Notes under the pieces: generated by a model
What the model saw: the letters and a program-made list of their open reading frames with translations, nothing else
Database searches by the model: none
What the model was told of the DNA's origin: nothing
Position numbers and translations under genes: made by a program
Origin: Microvirga sesbaniae
GTDB lineage: Bacteria > Pseudomonadota > Alphaproteobacteria > Rhizobiales > Beijerinckiaceae
Assembly (NCBI RefSeq): GCF_025460805.1
Contig: NZ_JAMXFJ010000015.1
Location: forward strand, 80,825 to 144,824
Direction: 5' to 3'
DNA length: 64,000 nucleotides
In this document: positions 35,674 to 44,282 of the stretch, piece by piece
Layout: each line of letters opens with the position of its first letter
How positions within the stretch are numbered: position 1 is the stretch's first letter

Positions 35674-36992
35674 GCGCTCGCTCCGATCCGGTCGAGAATC
35701 GTGGGACCGGGGGCAGCCTTGCCCTCGCCGATCACGTAGGCGGCGCGCACCGCCCGCGCGGCCGCGTCTGCCGCTGCTTCGGTGCGGGCATGCACGATAG
35801 CGATCGGGCGATGGGCGTCGACCGTCTCGCCGATGGCCGCGAGGTAAGTGAGGCCCACTGCGTGATCGATCGGATCCTGCGGACGGGTGCGGCCTCCGCC
35901 GAGGGCCACGACGGCGACGCCGATGCCGCGCGCGGCCACCTTCTGCACGACTCCGGCATGCTCGGCGTGGATGTCACGAACGACCGGCGCAGCCTGCAGA
36001 TGGCTCTTGTGCCTTTCCAGGAAATCGCCAGGACCGCCGAGAGCGACCACCATGCGCTGGAACACTTCTGCCGCTTTCCCGGACGAGATCGCGCGTTCGA
36101 TCCTGTCGCGCGCCTCCTCGATGGTGGCGGCAAGCTTGCCGAGCAGCAGCATCTCGGCGGAGAGTTCCACCGTCACCTCGTGGAAGCGCTTCTCGCGGCG
36201 CCGTCCCGTCAGGTAATCGACCGCATAGGCCATCTCCACCGCATTGCCGGCCGCAGAAGCCAGCGACTCGTTCATGTCGGTGAGAAGCGCGCTTGTGGGA
36301 AGGCCCGCCCCATTGGCCACGAGCACGAGGCTCTCGGCGAGCTTGCGCGCATCCTCGGCATTGTCCATGAAGGCGCCGGTGCCGAACTTCACGTCCATCA
36401 CGAGGCCCTGGAGCCCCGCCGCCAGCTTCTTCGAGAGGATCGACGCGGTGATGAGATCGATCGACTCGACCGTCGCGGTCACGTCACGGATGGCGTAGAG
36501 GCGCTTGTCGGCCGGCGCGAGATCGGCCGTCTGGCCGATGATGGCGCAGCCGACCTCCCGCGTGACGCGCCTGAACGTGTCGATATCGGGCTGCGTGACA
36601 TAGCCCGGGATGGAGTCGAACTTGTCGAGGGTGCCGCCCGTGTGGCCGAGGCCGCGTCCGGAAATCATCGGCACATAGCCGCCGCAGGCCGCGACCGCGG
36701 GACCGAGCGCGAGGCTCACCGTGTCGCCGACGCCTCCCGTCGAATGCTTGTCGAGAACCGGGCCCGGCAGATCCCAGGTGAGCACCGTGCCCGAATGCAT
36801 CATCGCGCGCGTCAGGGCCACGCGCTCCGGCACGGACAGCCCCTGAAAGAAGATCGCCATGGCGAAGGACGCCGCCTGCCCTTCGGTGACGCGGCCTGCC
36901 GTGAGGCCCTCGATGAAGTGCTCGATGTGCTCGGGATCGAGCGTGCCGCCGTCGCGCTTGTGGCGGATGATTTCCTGGGGCAGAAGCGTCAT
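35670..36992 (-). CDS. deoA: Thymidine phosphorylase
   Basis: Cleaves thymidine and deoxyuridine to base and deoxyribose 1-phosphate. The 440-residue protein has DKHSTGGVGD at 81-90 (phosphate binding), SGRGLGHTGGTLDK at 111-124 (family signature), and the glycine-rich VALGGGRTRPQDPIDHAVGL region near the C-terminus. The ATG at 36992 lies 1 nt after the deoC stop; open frame beyond it is a shadow of deoC. Confidence 0.96.
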   Translation of the reverse strand: MTLLPQEIIRHKRDGGTLDPEHIEHFIEGLTAGRVTEGQAASFAMAIFFQGLSVPERVALTRAMMHSGTVLTWDLPGPVLDKHSTGGVGDTVSLALGPAVAACGGYVPMISGRGLGHTGGTLDKFDSIPGYVTQPDIDTFRRVTREVGCAIIGQTADLAPADKRLYAIRDVTATVESIDLITASILSKKLAAGLQGLVMDVKFGTGAFMDNAEDARKLAESLVLVANGAGLPTSALLTDMNESLASAAGNAVEMAYAVDYLTGRRREKRFHEVTVELSAEMLLLGKLAATIEEARDRIERAISSGKAAEVFQRMVVALGGPGDFLERHKSHLQAAPVVRDIHAEHAGVVQKVAARGIGVAVVALGGGRTRPQDPIDHAVGLTYLAAIGETVDAHRPIAIVHARTEAAADAAARAVRAAYVIGEGKAAPGPTILDRIGASA

Positions 36993-36993
36993 G

Positions 36994-37755
36994 TCAGTAG
37001 GTTCCGGTGGCCGCCGTGCCGGCCCGTCCTTCGATGGCGGCGATGAGCGCGTCGTAGACGCTGCTCGCGCCGATGCGGAATGTCCGCGGCGTCGCCCAGC
37101 CCGGGCCCATGACGCGGTCGGCGAGGTCGAGATAGATCTTCGCGTCCGCAACCGTGCGGATGCCCCCGGAGGGCTTGAGCCCGACGGACCGGCCTGACGC
37201 CCTGATCGCATTGAGCATGATCTCGGCGGCCTCGGGCGTCGCCGAAACAGGCGTCTTGCCGGTCGACGTCTTGATGAAGTCCGCTCCCGCCGCGATGGCG
37301 ATGCGGCTTGCGGTCTCGATCAGGTGCGGATCCTTCAGCTCGCCCGTTTCAAGGATCACCTTCAGCAGGCGTCCCTGATCGACGAGATCGCGCACCGCCT
37401 CCACCATCTCGGTCGCCACGGCCAAGTCACCGCGGCGCACGGCACCGTAAGGCAGCACGAGGTCGATCTCGTTGGCGCCGTCGGAAAGGGCTTCCTGCGT
37501 ATCGTCGGTGACGCGGCTCACGTCCTCGCCTCCGGCGGGGAAATTCACCACCGTGGCGATGCGCACGGGCGATCCCCGCAGGTTTTCCTGCGAACGCTTC
37601 ACGAATTGCGGCCACACGCAGACGGCCGCCACCGGCCCATGCGGATCAACCGCCCTCTTGCAGAGCGCGTCGATGGCCTGATCGGTGCAGGTCTCCGTCA
37701 GGTCGGTGAGATCGAGACTGCGCAGGGCGCGGCTTGCGATGGTCGCATCAGACAT
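36994..37755 (-). CDS. deoC: Deoxyribose-phosphate aldolase
   Basis: Splits 2-deoxyribose 5-phosphate to glyceraldehyde 3-phosphate and acetaldehyde. The 253-residue class I aldolase has the Schiff-base Lys162 in ADFIKTSTGK, the proton-relay Lys194 in GLKPSGGIR and Asp98 in NEIDLVLPYG. The start at 37755 was chosen as the first residue matching the family; it overlaps the nucleoside phosphorylase gene by 8 nt. Confidence 0.95.
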   Translation of the reverse strand: MSDATIASRALRSLDLTDLTETCTDQAIDALCKRAVDPHGPVAAVCVWPQFVKRSQENLRGSPVRIATVVNFPAGGEDVSRVTDDTQEALSDGANEIDLVLPYGAVRRGDLAVATEMVEAVRDLVDQGRLLKVILETGELKDPHLIETASRIAIAAGADFIKTSTGKTPVSATPEAAEIMLNAIRASGRSVGLKPSGGIRTVADAKIYLDLADRVMGPGWATPRTFRIGASSVYDALIAAIEGRAGTAATGTY

Positions 37756-38569
37756 GGGGCAGCTCCGCAACGAAGGACCGGATGAGACGCTTGAACTTCT
37801 CTGACGCTTCCGCCGCCGTATCCTTGGTTTCCTGATGGGAGGGCGAAGCGCCTTCGATGCCGGCGGCAAGGTTCGTGACGACCGAGACGGCCGCGGCCTT
37901 CAGGCCGTGATAGCGGGCGAGGATCACCTCCGGCACCGTCGACATGCCGACCAGGTCACCGCCGAGGATCTGCACCATCCTGATTTCGGCCGGGGTCTCG
38001 AAGCTCGGGCCGGAGAGCCACGCATAGACGCCTTCGGGCAGGTCGATGCCGCTCTTACGCGCGGCGCGCTGCAGGATCTGGCGCAGGTCCGAGTCGTAGG
38101 CGTTGGTGAGCGAGACGAAGCGGCCCTCGGAGTGATCCCGCAGGAGCGGATTGCCGCCCGAGAGGTTCAGGTGATCGCTGATCGCCACGAGGCTTCCGGG
38201 ACGAATATCGGGGCGCACCGATCCTGCGGCATTGGTGGCCACGAAAACCGGAATGCCAAGCTCCTTCACGAGGGCGACCGGAATGCGCATCGCCCCTGCA
38301 TCGCCCGTTTCGTAGTAATGAGCGCGGCCCTGGAACAGGAGCACCCGCTTGCCTTCGAGGGATCCGGTCACGAGCTTGCCGGCATGGCCGGAAACCCCGC
38401 TTCCCGGAAAATGCGGGATCTCAGCGTATGGGAGGCTGACCGCATCGCTCAGCTCGTCGACGAGGGTTCCGAGCCCCGTGCCGAGCACGAATGCCGCGTC
38501 GAAATGGCCGTCGAAGCCACGGGCACGGACAAATTCGGCCGCTTCCTGAATCATCTGGTGCATCGTCAT
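37748..38569 (-). CDS. punA: Purine nucleoside phosphorylase (trimeric type)
   Basis: Phosphorolyses inosine/guanosine-type nucleosides to base and ribose 1-phosphate. The 273-residue protein has the NP-II/PNP-family glycine loop VLGTGLGTL at 28-36, phosphate site FQGRAHYYE, VATNAAGSV, and MSTVPEVILAR. The absence of a conserved Asn-x-Asn pattern near the base site means purine versus xanthosine preference cannot be fixed. It sits between cdd (59 nt) and deoC (8-nt overlap). Confidence 0.92.
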   Translation of the reverse strand: MTMHQMIQEAAEFVRARGFDGHFDAAFVLGTGLGTLVDELSDAVSLPYAEIPHFPGSGVSGHAGKLVTGSLEGKRVLLFQGRAHYYETGDAGAMRIPVALVKELGIPVFVATNAAGSVRPDIRPGSLVAISDHLNLSGGNPLLRDHSEGRFVSLTNAYDSDLRQILQRAARKSGIDLPEGVYAWLSGPSFETPAEIRMVQILGGDLVGMSTVPEVILARYHGLKAAAVSVVTNLAAGIEGASPSHQETKDTAAEASEKFKRLIRSFVAELPHV

Positions 38570-38628
38570 CGTTTCAGGCCTGAACGGCAGGCCATCCTTT
38601 CATCGTCGCAAAAGGCTTCGGATCCGAT

Positions 38629-39033
38629 CTAGCGATCCGTCAAATTGTCGGGCCCGAAGGAAAAGGGCAACAGCTCGTCGAGCGTGAAGCGCTTCCGGAT
38701 TCCCTCGGGACCGGCAATGTGAATGGGCGTGTCGGGCGCGGCGAACTCGCGGATGCGCTGGCGGCAGCCGCCGCAGGGCGTGACGAGGTGCTCGCCCTCC
38801 CCCATCACCACGATTTCGGCGATGCGGCCTTCCCCGGCCGCGATCATCGCCGAGATGGCTCCGGCTTCCGCGCAGGAGCCGACCGGATAGGCTGCGTTCT
38901 CCACGTTGCATCCGGTGAAGACCCGACCTCCGGGCGTGGCGATCGCAGCCCCGACCTTGAAGCGCGAATAGGGCGCATAGGCCCTGGCCTGAATCGCCTT
39001 GGCGGCCTCGAACAGAGTGTCCAGCGATGCCAT
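38629..39033 (-). CDS. cdd: Cytidine deaminase
   Basis: Deaminates (deoxy)cytidine to (deoxy)uridine. The 134-residue homotetrameric-type enzyme has zinc ligands Cys54 (SCAEAGAI, with catalytic Glu56), Cys87 and Cys90 (PCGGCRQ), and the substrate strand GCNVENAAYP. It begins 2 nt after the permease stop on the minus strand, firmly inside the importer operon, so imported cytidine is converted at once to a substrate for deoA or other phosphorylases. Confidence 0.96.
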   Translation of the reverse strand: MASLDTLFEAAKAIQARAYAPYSRFKVGAAIATPGGRVFTGCNVENAAYPVGSCAEAGAISAMIAAGEGRIAEIVVMGEGEHLVTPCGGCRQRIREFAAPDTPIHIAGPEGIRKRFTLDELLPFSFGPDNLTDR

Positions 39034-39035
39034 GG

Positions 39036-39941
39036 TCAGCGCTCCTTCACATAAGGCACGCCCGCGGCCCGGGGCGGGATCGCCTTGCCGATGACGCCGG
39101 CGAGCAGGATGACGGTCATGAGATAGGGCAGCGCCTGGATCGCCTGGACCGGAACCTCGCCGATGCCGGGCAGCGAGATTCCCTGCAGGCGGATCGCGAT
39201 GGCATCGAGCAGCCCGAACAGGAAGCACGCACCGAGCGCCGGCCAGGCCCGCCACTTGGCGAAAATCAGGGCCGCGAGCGCAATGAAGCCCTTGCCGGCC
39301 GTCATGTTGGGCAGGAAGCCCGCCGATTGGCCGACCGAGAGATAGGTTCCGCCGATGCCGCAGAGGACGCCGCCGATGATCACGGCGGTATAGCGCAGGC
39401 CGGTCACCGAGATGCCCGCCGTATCGACCGCGGCCGGGTTCTCGCCGACCGCGCGCAGGCGAAGACCGAAGCGGGTCCGCCCCAGCACGAACCAGGTGAG
39501 CGGCACGGCCAGCAGCACGATGTAGACCAGGGCCGAATGGCCGAAGATCGCATCGCCGAACCGCTGCACGCCCTCGAGCGGCGGCGTACGCCCGCCCTGG
39601 CCGTACCAGGCATTGCCCACGATGGCCGTCAGCCCTGCGGCCAGCATGTTGATGGCGACGCCGGAGACGATCTGGTTGCCGCGCTGGCTGATGGAGGCGA
39701 AGCCGTGGATGAGACCGAAGACCACCGATGCGCCGATCCCGGCGACAAGCCCGATCCAGGCAGACCCGAAGGCATAGGCTGCCGCCGCCGCGGCAAAAGC
39801 CGCCACCAGCATCTTGCCCTCGAGGCCGATATCCACCACGCCGGAGCGTTCGGACCAGAGCCCGGCCAGGCACGCGGCGAGAAGCGGGATCGAGAGCCGC
39901 AGGGCCGAGTCGAAGACCGTGACGAGAGAGCTGAGATCCAT
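39036..39941 (-). CDS. Nucleoside ABC transporter permease (NupQ/YufQ-like)
   Basis: A 301-residue permease of the branched-chain-amino-acid/ribose permease superfamily (BPD_transp_2) with about eight to nine hydrophobic segments, LIHGFASISQRGNQIVSG and RAVGENPAAVDTAGI as the family's landmark. It pairs with the preceding permease (3 nt gap) and the double-domain ATPase as a BMP-type purine/pyrimidine nucleoside importer. Confidence 0.93.
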   Translation of the reverse strand: MDLSSLVTVFDSALRLSIPLLAACLAGLWSERSGVVDIGLEGKMLVAAFAAAAAAYAFGSAWIGLVAGIGASVVFGLIHGFASISQRGNQIVSGVAINMLAAGLTAIVGNAWYGQGGRTPPLEGVQRFGDAIFGHSALVYIVLLAVPLTWFVLGRTRFGLRLRAVGENPAAVDTAGISVTGLRYTAVIIGGVLCGIGGTYLSVGQSAGFLPNMTAGKGFIALAALIFAKWRAWPALGACFLFGLLDAIAIRLQGISLPGIGEVPVQAIQALPYLMTVILLAGVIGKAIPPRAAGVPYVKER

Positions 39942-39944
39942 GGC

Positions 39945-41048
39945 TCAGGCCCTCGCCAGCTTCTGGCGCGTGAACAGATGCGCCACGGCGCGCCGGAAGA
40001 GCCCGTCGAGGGCGCCCGCGAACAGGATGATGATGCCGCCGATCACCACCACCATGTCGCGGGTGATGGCCGGCTGCTCGAAGGCCAGTTCGGCGCCGCC
40101 CTGGTAGAGAATGCCGAAGAGGAGCGAGGCCAGGATGATGCCGACGGGATGCGCCCGCCCCATGAGGGCCACGGCGATGCCGACGAAGCCGTAGCCGGAG
40201 GTGAATTCCAGCAGCAGGCGATGCTGATAGCCCATGAGCTCGTTGACCGCGAGGCCTCCCGCCAGCGCACCGGAGATGACCATCGCGACGATGATGATGC
40301 GCGCGGGCGAGATGCCCGCATAGACGGCCGCCGTCGGGTTCGATCCGACGACGCGGATCGCGTAGCCCAGGCGCGAGCGGTAGATGAGGAGCCAGACGAA
40401 GTAGGACGCGGCCAGGGCGACCACGAGCGTCAGATTGAGCTGCGAGGCCGGGATCTCGATGCCGAACGCGGCGAAGACGTCGTGCATGAACGGAATATAG
40501 GACTGTTCAGGGAAGGCGCGGGTTTCCGGGTTCATGGATTGCGGCTCGCGCAGCACGTTCACCAGGAGGTAGACGATGAGCACGCTGGCCAGCCAGTTGA
40601 ACATGATCGTCGTGATGACGATGTGGCTGCCGCGCTTCGCCTGGAGATAGCCGGGAACGGCCGCCCAGGCCGCCCCGAAGGCCGCGGCCCCGAGAATGCC
40701 GAGCGGGATGAGCAGGAAGCCCGGCAGAAAGGTCAGGTTGTTGAGCACGAGCGCGATGCCCAGACCCGCCAGGGTCGCCTGCCCTTCGCCGCCGATGTTG
40801 AAAAGCCCGGCATGGTAGGCCACCGCGACCGCCAGTCCGACGAAGATGAAATCGGTCATGTAGAACAGGGTGAAGCCGAGCCCCTCCCCGGTGCCGAGGC
40901 TGCCCTGGATGAGATAGCGGGTGGCCGAGAGCGGGTTCTCGCCGATGCCGAGCACGACGAGGCCGGCGACGAGGAAAGCCGCCACCACGGAGATGGCGGG
41001 CACGAGAACCGTGTCGGCCCATTTGGGCAGGTCGAGTGGAGCGCTCAC
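39945..41048 (-). CDS. Nucleoside ABC transporter permease (NupP/YufP-like)
   Basis: A 367-residue permease with about ten membrane segments; FNIGGEGQATLAGLG and RVVGSNPTAAVYAGIS are the family landmarks, and a loop of about 45 residues at 165-205 faces the periplasm. It is translationally linked to the VOC gene upstream by ATGA overlap and forms the pore with the 39036-39941 product. Confidence 0.93.
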   Translation of the reverse strand: MSAPLDLPKWADTVLVPAISVVAAFLVAGLVVLGIGENPLSATRYLIQGSLGTGEGLGFTLFYMTDFIFVGLAVAVAYHAGLFNIGGEGQATLAGLGIALVLNNLTFLPGFLLIPLGILGAAAFGAAWAAVPGYLQAKRGSHIVITTIMFNWLASVLIVYLLVNVLREPQSMNPETRAFPEQSYIPFMHDVFAAFGIEIPASQLNLTLVVALAASYFVWLLIYRSRLGYAIRVVGSNPTAAVYAGISPARIIIVAMVISGALAGGLAVNELMGYQHRLLLEFTSGYGFVGIAVALMGRAHPVGIILASLLFGILYQGGAELAFEQPAITRDMVVVIGGIIILFAGALDGLFRRAVAHLFTRQKLARA

Positions 41049-41479
41049 GTCTGACTATCCGGCAGGAACAGGTGCCCCTGCTCATCGAGAGGAAAGAACG
41101 GGTTCCAGGCGATTTCCCAGAGGTGCCCGTCGGGATCGGCGACATAGCCCGAATAACCGCCCCAGAACACGTCCTGCAACGGCTTGATGGGCGTCGCGCC
41201 CGCCTTCACGGCAAGGGCGAAGACCTCGTCGGCCTCTTGCCTGGAATGCGCGTTGTAGGCGAGCGTGATGGCGGCAAAGCCCGTGGGCTTGTCCTCGACA
41301 TGGGCGTCTTCGGCGAGCGCAGCGCGTCCGAACAAAGCCAGCGCCAACCCATTCGCCTGGAAAAAGACAACGGTGGGCTGACTGGCGTTCGAAGCCGTCC
41401 AGCCCCAGGACTCATAGAATGCGCGGGACTTCGCGAGATCGGAGACGCCGAGCGTGACGAGGGTCAGCCGTGGTTGCAT
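41045..41479 (-). CDS. VOC (glyoxalase/bleomycin-resistance fold) protein
   Basis: A 144-residue single-chain protein with two beta-alpha-beta-beta-beta units: TLGVSDLAKSRAFYESWGW opens the first, and YVADPDGHLWEIAWNP ends the second with a Glu at the usual metal-ligand position. Substrate unknown. Its start overlaps the ATPase stop by 1 nt (TGATG) and its stop overlaps the permease start by 4 nt, so it is built into the importer operon. Whether it acts on an imported compound, a toxic aldehyde such as methylglyoxal, or is a passenger is unclear. The start at 41479 is the only one placing the fold at the N-terminus. Confidence 0.87.
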   Translation of the reverse strand: MQPRLTLVTLGVSDLAKSRAFYESWGWTASNASQPTVVFFQANGLALALFGRAALAEDAHVEDKPTGFAAITLAYNAHSRQEADEVFALAVKAGATPIKPLQDVFWGGYSGYVADPDGHLWEIAWNPFFPLDEQGHLFLPDSQT

Positions 41480-43002
41480 CACGCCGCCTCGTCCGTCACG
41501 CCGGCCATGAGCAGGCCGAGCTCCTGCTCGTTCGTCTCGGAGGCCCGGCGCTCGCCGGTGATCCTGCCGCCGCACATGGTGAGGATGCGGTCGGACAGAT
41601 TCATGATCTCGTCGAGTTCCACGGACACGAGGAGGATGGCGACGCCCGCGTCGCGCAGGCCGATGAGGCGCCGGTGGATGAACTCGATGGCCCCGATGTC
41701 GACGCCGCGGGTCGGCTGGCCGACGAGCAGCACCTTCGGGTTACGCTCGATCTCGCGCGCCAGCACGATCTTCTGCTGGTTGCCGCCGGAAAATTTCGAG
41801 GATTTCAGCCGCGGGGCCGGCGGGCGCACGTCGTACTGCTCCATCTTCTTCGCCAGATCCGCGATCAGGCGGTCATGGTCGAGGATCGGCCCGCGGCCGA
41901 GATGGGGCTCGTCGCTGAAGCCCAGGATGGCGCTCTCGAAAGCCGGGAAGGCCGGGACGAGGCCCATGCGCAGCCGGTCCTCGGGCACGTGCAGCAATCC
42001 GAGCTGGCGCATGCGGTGGGGATTGTGCTCCGAGGCCGGAATGTCCCGTCCCTCGAGCCGGACCGAGCCGAACGCGGGATGGCGCATGCCGGCGATCGCT
42101 TCCATCAGCTCGCTCTGGCCGTTGCCGGCCACGCCCGCGACGCCGACGATCTCCCCCGCGCGCACGGCGAAGGTCGCGTTGGCCACCCGCACCACGCCGC
42201 GGGAATCGACGACCGAGAGGTCCTTGACCTCGAGCAGCGGCGCACCGGGCGTCTTGTCCGCCTTCTCGACGCGCAGGAGCACGCGACGACCGACCATCAG
42301 CTCGGCCAGCTCCGGGGGCGAGGTGTCGGCCGTCTCGACGCTCGCGACCATCTCGCCGCGCCGCATGACCGAGACCCGATCGGTGATCGCCATGATCTCG
42401 CGCAGCTTGTGCGTGATGAGGATGACGGTCTTGCCCTGCTCCTTGAGGGAGCGGAGCAGGACGAACAGCGCATCGGCCTCGGCCGGCGTCAGCACGGCGG
42501 TGGGCTCGTCGAGGATCAGGATATCGGCTCCGCGATAGAGGGCCTTCAGGATCTCCACGCGCTGCTGCAGGCCGACCGAGAGGTCGCCGACGGTCGCGTC
42601 CACGTCGATCTCGAGGCCGTAATCCCTGGCGAGCCGCGCGAGCTCGGCGCGGGCCCTGGCCTCGCCTGCGCGCAGCATGGCGCCGCCTTCGGCGCCGAGC
42701 ATCACGTTGTCGACGACGCTCAGGGGCTCCACCAGCATGAAATGCTGGTGGACCATGCCGATTCCGGCATGAATGGCGTCGTTCGGCGTGCGGATGGAAA
42801 TTCTCTTGCCGTTTACGTGGATCTCCCCGGTATCGGCCTCGTAGAAGCCGTACAGGATCGACATCAGGGTCGATTTGCCCGCGCCGTTCTCGCCGACGAT
42901 GCCGTGGATCGTGCCGCGCTCCACGCGCAGGTTCACGTCCCGGTTGGCGTGAACGGCGCCGAAGCTCTTGTTGATGGCAATGAGTTCAATGGCTGGTGAC
43001 AT
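41479..43002 (-). CDS. Nucleoside ABC transporter ATPase (double domain)
   Basis: A 507-residue protein with two ABC domains, as in NupO/YufO and ribose importers. The first has Walker A GENGAGKST at 37-45 and Walker B LILDEPTAVL; the second has the naturally degenerate loop GVAGNGQSE, signature FSGGNQQK and VGQPTRGVD, typical of the subfamily. The ATG at 43002 has GAGG just ahead; an ATG at 43035 lacks a ribosome-binding site. A strong terminator separates it from the binding-protein gene. Confidence 0.94.
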   Translation of the reverse strand: MSPAIELIAINKSFGAVHANRDVNLRVERGTIHGIVGENGAGKSTLMSILYGFYEADTGEIHVNGKRISIRTPNDAIHAGIGMVHQHFMLVEPLSVVDNVMLGAEGGAMLRAGEARARAELARLARDYGLEIDVDATVGDLSVGLQQRVEILKALYRGADILILDEPTAVLTPAEADALFVLLRSLKEQGKTVILITHKLREIMAITDRVSVMRRGEMVASVETADTSPPELAELMVGRRVLLRVEKADKTPGAPLLEVKDLSVVDSRGVVRVANATFAVRAGEIVGVAGVAGNGQSELMEAIAGMRHPAFGSVRLEGRDIPASEHNPHRMRQLGLLHVPEDRLRMGLVPAFPAFESAILGFSDEPHLGRGPILDHDRLIADLAKKMEQYDVRPPAPRLKSSKFSGGNQQKIVLAREIERNPKVLLVGQPTRGVDIGAIEFIHRRLIGLRDAGVAILLVSVELDEIMNLSDRILTMCGGRITGERRASETNEQELGLLMAGVTDEAA

Positions 43003-43069
43003 CGGCCTCGATTGATCTGCCGGCAATGGGGACATGAATGCCGGATCTTATCGGAAAAACAGAACCCGG

Positions 43070-43113
43070 TCGAAAAAGATTCGGCCGCAGGCCTTTGCGG
43101 GCCTGCGGCCGAA
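43070..43113 (-). terminator. Intrinsic terminator between binding protein and ATPase genes
   Basis: TTCGGCCGCAGGCC (43080-43093) and GGCCTGCGGCCGAA (43100-43113) form a perfect 14-bp stem with loop TTTGCG. Read on the minus strand it is followed by TCTTTTTCG. It starts 13 nt after the binding-protein stop and would give more transcript for the binding protein than for the rest of the operon. Confidence 0.9.
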
Positions 43114-43125
43114 ACGAGGTTCATC

Positions 43126-44130
43126 TTACATCGGGCACTTGGAGTCCGACATGTAGTCGTGCACCTTGATGGCGCCGGACTTGATGTCGGCGGCGGCCTT
43201 GTCGGCGGCGGCCTTCATGTCGGCGGTGATCAGCGACTTGTTGTTGTCGTCGAGCGCCCAGGCGACGCCGTCCTCGGCCAGACCCAGAACTGCCACGCCG
43301 GCCTTGAACGCGCCCTGCTTGGCCTGATCGAAGGCGTTGTAGGTCGCCACGTCCACGCGCTTGACCATGGAGGTCAGGATCTTGCCCGGATGCAGGCCGT
43401 TCTGGTTCGAGTCCACGCCGATGCCGAGCTTGCCCGCGTCGGCGGTGGCGCGCAGGACACCCACCCCGGTGCCGCCGGCCGCGTGATAGATCACGTCGGC
43501 GCCGCGATCGATCTGGCTCTTGGCGAGCTCGCCGCCCTTCACGGGATCGTTCCAGGCCGCCCCCGTGGTGCCGGTCATGTTCTGGAACACCTCGCCGTCC
43601 TTCTTGGCGTATTTCACGCCCTGGACGTAGCCGCAGGCGAACTTGCGGATGAGCGGAATGTCCATGCCGCCCACGAAGCCGACCTTGCCCGACTTGGACG
43701 CCTGAGCGGCCAGGAGCCCGACCAGGAACGAGCCCTCGTGCTCCTTGAACACGATGGACTGCACGTTGGGCTTCTCGACCACGGCATCGATGATGGCGAA
43801 CTGGGTCTTCGGGAACTCCTCGGCGACCTTCTTCAGCGCGGTCTCCTGGGAGAAGCCGACGGCCACGATGGGCGAGAAGCCGTCACGGGCGAAGCGGCGC
43901 AGGGCCTGCTCGCGCTGAGCGTCGTTCTGCGGCTCGAAATCGCGGTAGTCGGTGCCCGTGTCCTTCTTGAACTTCTCGGCGCCCGTGTGAACGCCCTCGT
44001 TGAAGGATTTGTCGAACTTGCCGCCCAGATCGTAGACGACGGCGGGCTTGAAGGCGGCCTGCTGCGCGAAGGCAGCCGAGGCGGAAAAGGCGAGCCCCGC
44101 GAGCGCGAGGCCGAACTTGGTAACTGTCAT
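43126..44130 (-). CDS. BMP-family nucleoside-binding protein
   Basis: A 334-residue substrate-binding protein of the BMP/PnrA/Med family. A Sec signal peptide ends AAFAQQ near residue 22 without a lipobox cysteine, so it is periplasmic rather than a lipoprotein. Landmarks are YDLGGKFDKSFNEG, GFSQETALK, KEHEGSFLVGLLA and GFVGGMDIPLIRKF, all typical of purine/pyrimidine nucleoside binders. It heads the minus-strand operon. TTGACA at 44219-44214 could be its -35, but no clear -10 was found. Confidence 0.92.
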   Translation of the reverse strand: MTVTKFGLALAGLAFSASAAFAQQAAFKPAVVYDLGGKFDKSFNEGVHTGAEKFKKDTGTDYRDFEPQNDAQREQALRRFARDGFSPIVAVGFSQETALKKVAEEFPKTQFAIIDAVVEKPNVQSIVFKEHEGSFLVGLLAAQASKSGKVGFVGGMDIPLIRKFACGYVQGVKYAKKDGEVFQNMTGTTGAAWNDPVKGGELAKSQIDRGADVIYHAAGGTGVGVLRATADAGKLGIGVDSNQNGLHPGKILTSMVKRVDVATYNAFDQAKQGAFKAGVAVLGLAEDGVAWALDDNNKSLITADMKAAADKAAADIKSGAIKVHDYMSDSKCPM

Positions 44131-44282
44131 CGGCTTTGTTCCCTGTTAGACGCCGGCTTTCTGCCGGTTGCCCCCTGACGATGGCACGGCAAGGGTCACG
44201 ACGCCAAGGCCCCTGTCAAGGCGGCATGTGACTTCCTTCAAGGAATAGTTGATAGCTAAACCGATTCCCGTAAGGTCATGAC

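Noticed and set aside
44214..44219. TTGACA upstream of the BMP-family gene as a promoter
   Set aside because: A perfect -35 but only a poor match (GACCCT region) at the -10 distance; not strong enough to list.
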